Of a stretch of DNA of 9,039 nt, positions 6,551 to 9,039 are shown in pieces; position 1 is the stretch's first letter; each line of letters begins with the position of its first letter. A program made the translations under genes and the position numbers. Source of the DNA: JBCBEX01 sp038528235 (GTDB taxonomy: Bacteria > Bacteroidota > Rhodothermia > Rhodothermales > Rubricoccaceae); contig JBCBEX010000126.1 of assembly GCA_038528235.1 (NCBI GenBank), positions 1-9,039 of the forward strand, given 5' to 3'. Under the pieces are notes generated by a model. That model saw only the letters and a program-made list of their open reading frames with translations. It ran no database searches and was not told the DNA's origin.

Positions 6551-8356
6551 TTACTCGCCGATCAGCCGCTTCAACTCCTTCACGCGGCGCACGACCTGTT
6601 CGCGGTCCATCTCGCGGTACTGCTCGGGCAGCATGTCGCGCGAGGTGCACTCAAGCACGGCGGCGAGCGACTGGAGCTCCACTTCAAGCGGGTACGTTGG
6701 CGGGATGAAGTCCTCGACGACCTCGGCGAGGATCTCGGGCGGCACCTTCATGTTGCCGCTGCGGGTCTTCTTCGTCTTGCCGCCCTTGCCGTTTGTGGTA
6801 TGGGCCACCGTGCGAAACTTAGAACGCGTGAGCAGTGCCTCCATGTCGGCACCGGAGTAGGTCCGCACGCCGTCGAGGAGCGCCTCGGGGGCCTGCTCGA
6901 TGTCGATGGCCGTGTCGGTCTTCTTCATCATCACGCGCAGCAGTTCCTCGCGCGACTCGCGGGTGGACGGGTAGAACAGCGCGAGGTGCTCCTCGGCGCG
7001 TCCCTGGCGCTTGAGGTCGACCGGCATGAGGTCGGGGCGGGCGGTGAGGAGGAACCAGATGATCTTGCCACGATAGCGCGTGTCGCTCATCGCCTGCGCG
7101 ATCTGGCTGAAGACGCGGTTCGAGACGCCGGAATCGCCGGAGGACGAGCGGTCGCCGAGCGCAGCGTCGGCCTCGTCGATCATCACCGCCACGGGGTTCA
7201 TCGCGCGGAGCAGGCCGAGGATCTTCTCCAGGTTGCCCTCCGTGACGCCCTGCCACTGGCTGCGGAAGTTTTTCAGCTTCACCATCGGGATGCCGATCTC
7301 GCCCGCGAAGCACGTCGTCATGAACGTCTTCCCGGTGCCGACGGGGCCATTGATGAGGTAGCCCATCGGCAGCACGTCGTGGCGGCCCTGCTTCAGCGCA
7401 GACGCGGCGTCACGCAGGTGCGACTTCGCCTCGTCGTGGCCTGCCACGAAGTCGAGCGTGTAGTTCGTCTCGACGAACTCCAGCAGCCCGTACGCCTCGG
7501 CCTCGATCAGGTCTTTCTTCTGCTCCGAGAGCCGCTCAAACGTGAGCTTTCGGCTGTTTTCAAGCGTGTCGGCAAGGATGGTGCGGAGCTGCACGTACCC
7601 GAGCCCCGCCGTGTTTTGCGCGAGGACAGCCGGGGTGACGTCCGAGAGCTTCTTGAACGTCCGCGCTTTCTCTTTGCGACCATCGCCAAGGTACCACTCG
7701 ACGTACGCCTCGCGTTGCGCCTTCTCGGGCAACTCGATAGCGATCTCGGCGGTGTAGGGACTCTGGATGAGTTGCCGGTTGAGGTCGGTGAGGTTTTCCG
7801 TGAGCAGGACGAGCGTGAAGTCGTGGCGGAGGAACTGCGGGTCGTGGCTCCAGCGGCGCAGCGTCACGAGAGACGCGCGGTCCTCGGCGGAGTAGGTGCT
7901 CGCCTCCGCCATCGGCACGATGGTCTCGGCGAAGTCCACCACGACGGCCATCCGCTTGCCCTCGGCGAGGCGGATGCGGAAGTAGTTGTCGAGGAGCGCG
8001 AAGACGCGGACCGGGTCCTTCGGCAGCTTCCGGGCGTATTCTGTGCCGAAGATGGTGTCATAGCCCGAGAGCGCGCGGTTGAAGTCACCCTGGCTCTCGC
8101 GGTCGTGGAAGTGGATGCCTGCCGAGCGGTCGTAGAAGACGATCAGGTCGCGCCCCGCGAATAGGTCGTCGGCGAGGAAGTCGCGCAGTGGGATGAAATC
8201 GGGCTCTCCGGCGTCGTCCTCGGTTGCGACGAGGTCACGGATGTTGCCGTAGAGGATGAACTGGTTGAGCGTCTTCGTGAAGTAGCGCCGGGCGAGTTCT
8301 TGCGCCCAGGTAGGGTAGTGAGCGATGTAGGCGTCGAGGGGGGAGGTGTCGGCCAT
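6551..8356 (-). CDS. AAA+ ATPase with degenerate N-terminal and active C-terminal AAA domain (Ycf46-like layout)
   Basis: A 601-residue cytosolic AAA+ ATPase. Residues ~20-260 look like a degenerate AAA domain: a RMAVVVDFAE strand resembling Walker B and a FTLVLLTENLTDLN sensor-like strand, but no Walker A. A linker with SEQKKDLIEAEAYGLLEF leads into the C-terminal AAA domain. This has Walker A GPVGTGKT (337-344, K343), Walker B VAVMIDEAD (D394, E395), GDSGVSNRVF, and a second region of homology with the likely arginine fingers R450 and R453. A helical SGADMEALL segment follows. This order and several of the motifs resemble Ycf46-type proteins. The sensor-1 Asn usual in this clade is replaced: the motif reads TARPD (A439). 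A Lys/Gly-rich linker, NGKGGKTKKTRSGN, lies before the last ~70 residues. The substrate is unknown; remodelling of protein complexes is inferred from the AAA+ class. The start is ATG at 8356 without a Shine-Dalgarno. Confidence 0.88.
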   Translation of the reverse strand: MADTSPLDAYIAHYPTWAQELARRYFTKTLNQFILYGNIRDLVATEDDAGEPDFIPLRDFLADDLFAGRDLIVFYDRSAGIHFHDRESQGDFNRALSGYDTIFGTEYARKLPKDPVRVFALLDNYFRIRLAEGKRMAVVVDFAETIVPMAEASTYSAEDRASLVTLRRWSHDPQFLRHDFTLVLLTENLTDLNRQLIQSPYTAEIAIELPEKAQREAYVEWYLGDGRKEKARTFKKLSDVTPAVLAQNTAGLGYVQLRTILADTLENSRKLTFERLSEQKKDLIEAEAYGLLEFVETNYTLDFVAGHDEAKSHLRDAASALKQGRHDVLPMGYLINGPVGTGKTFMTTCFAGEIGIPMVKLKNFRSQWQGVTEGNLEKILGLLRAMNPVAVMIDEADAALGDRSSSGDSGVSNRVFSQIAQAMSDTRYRGKIIWFLLTARPDLMPVDLKRQGRAEEHLALFYPSTRESREELLRVMMKKTDTAIDIEQAPEALLDGVRTYSGADMEALLTRSKFRTVAHTTNGKGGKTKKTRSGNMKVPPEILAEVVEDFIPPTYPLEVELQSLAAVLECTSRDMLPEQYREMDREQVVRRVKELKRLIGE

Positions 8357-8478
8357 CGGAAGGGCGGGCTGCGAAGGGAGGACGAAGGCGGAACGGGAAG
8401 ATAGCGGCGCGCGTGGCGGTTGGCGTTTTCACATCGATCGATCCGTATCCTCTCGCTCTCCCACCCAGTTTTCGGCAA
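8357..8478. other. Divergent intergenic region between the AAA+ and dehydrogenase genes
   Basis: These 122 bases must hold the start signals of both the AAA+ gene (minus strand) and the dehydrogenase gene (plus strand). A 10-bp palindrome, ATCGATCGAT, lies at 8433-8442, 36 bases before the dehydrogenase start. I see no convincing promoter boxes and no Shine-Dalgarno before either start. Confidence 0.4.
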
Positions 8479-9039
8479 ATGTCACCTGCACTCGCCTTCG
8501 AGAGTCTCGTCGCCCAGCGCCAGGCCCGCGTGGCGGTTGTGGGGCTCGGCTACGTTGGCCTCCCACTCGCCATCGAAGTGGCAGAGGAGGGGTTCGCGAC
8601 GATTGGCTTCGACGTGAGCGAGGCGACGGTCGCGCATGTCAACGCCGGCACCAGCCACGTGAAAGACGTGGCGTCGTCCAGGTTGGCCTCGCTCGTTGAG
8701 TCCGGACAACTACACGCCACATCCAGTCCTACCGCACTCGCAGACTGTGACGCGATCCTGGTCTGCGTCCCGACACCACTCAACAAGGTCAAGGACCCCG
8801 ATCTGTCCTTCGTGGTCGCGGCGAGCAAGGCCATCCGCGATGTGCTGCGGCCGGGGCACCTCGTCGTCTTGGAGAGCACGACGTTTCCGGGGACGACCCG
8901 CGAGGTGGTGCTTCCCCTCCTAGCTGAGAGTGGGCTGGAAGTGGGGACCGACTTTTTTCTGTGCTACTCGCCCGAACGCGTTGATCCGGGCAACGCGACG
9001 TGGCACACGAAGAACACGCCGAAGGTGCTCGGCGGTGTC
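8479..9039 (+). CDS. Nucleotide-sugar dehydrogenase, WbpA type (3' end missing)
   Basis: The first 187 residues of a UDP-sugar dehydrogenase; a full protein of this family is about 420-450 residues, so more than half lies beyond the window. The family performs the NAD-dependent four-electron oxidation of the C6 hydroxyl of a UDP-hexose or UDP-HexNAc to the uronic acid. The NAD-binding Rossmann motif VAVVGLGYVGLP begins at residue 18, after a short N-terminal helix. It is followed by FDVSEATVAHVNAG, VCVPTPLNKVKDPDLS, ESTTFPGTT and SPERVDPGN. The ERVDPGN motif and the TKNTPKVLGG block match the WbpA/TviB group (UDP-GlcNAc 6-dehydrogenase) better than UDP-glucose dehydrogenases. The substrate is still an inference, and the catalytic Cys is not in the window. 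The start is ATG 8479, divergent from the AAA+ gene. It may begin a surface-polysaccharide cluster to the right. Confidence 0.92.
   Translation, partial: MSPALAFESLVAQRQARVAVVGLGYVGLPLAIEVAEEGFATIGFDVSEATVAHVNAGTSHVKDVASSRLASLVESGQLHATSSPTALADCDAILVCVPTPLNKVKDPDLSFVVAASKAIRDVLRPGHLVVLESTTFPGTTREVVLPLLAESGLEVGTDFFLCYSPERVDPGNATWHTKNTPKVLGGV

Noticed and set aside
6800..8164. 454-residue open frame on the plus strand opposite the AAA+ gene
   Set aside because: It lies wholly antisense to a gene with clear AAA+ motifs. Its protein is rich in Arg, Val, Glu and His with no recognisable domain, as expected from the shadow of a GC-rich gene.

Overview
The window is a GC-rich stretch of bacterial chromosome with six complete protein genes and two genes cut by the window edges. 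Three things suggest a member of the Rhodothermota/Bacteroidota group: an ~820-residue duplicated FtsX/MacB-type permease, an RRM protein with a glycine-rich tail, and an almost complete lack of Shine-Dalgarno sequences before the starts. A perfect TAnnTTTG box, the Bacteroidota-type -7 element, lies before one gene. This placement is an inference; there is no rRNA or marker gene in the window.

Layout, left to right. (1) 1-306: the 3' end of an RRM RNA-binding protein with Gly-Asn-Arg/Tyr repeats, followed by a strong intrinsic terminator (331-369). (2) 370-643: non-coding DNA with a 14-bp palindrome, a 10-bp tandem repeat and several GTTCA/TGAAC half-sites. (3) 644-1956: a tightly coupled pair, a HAD-superfamily hydrolase and a phosphinothricin-acetyltransferase-like GNAT enzyme. 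(4) 2053-3231: a DegT/DnrJ/EryC1/StrS sugar aminotransferase, preceded by a 13-bp direct repeat. (5) 3234-5696, minus strand: the large permease, convergent with the aminotransferase and only 2 bp away. (6) 5916-6539, plus strand: an unrecognised two-TM membrane protein with AT-richer codon use than its neighbours. (7) 6551-8356, minus strand: an AAA+ ATPase with a degenerate N-terminal half and an active-looking C-terminal half, an architecture like Ycf46. (8) 8479 to the end: the N-terminal part of a WbpA-type nucleotide-sugar dehydrogenase.

The aminotransferase and the dehydrogenase are of the types that act in one route to UDP-aminouronic acids used in surface polysaccharides (WbpA and WbpE classes). 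They are separated by about 5 kb of unrelated genes, so a shared pathway is a hypothesis. HAD and GNAT probably form a two-gene transcription unit. The other genes look individually transcribed.

I saw no CRISPR array, insertion sequence, tRNA, rRNA or phage gene. No clearly new multi-gene system is visible. The best leads are the AAA+ protein with an altered sensor-1 residue, the compositionally odd membrane protein, and the repeats and palindrome in the upstream regions.
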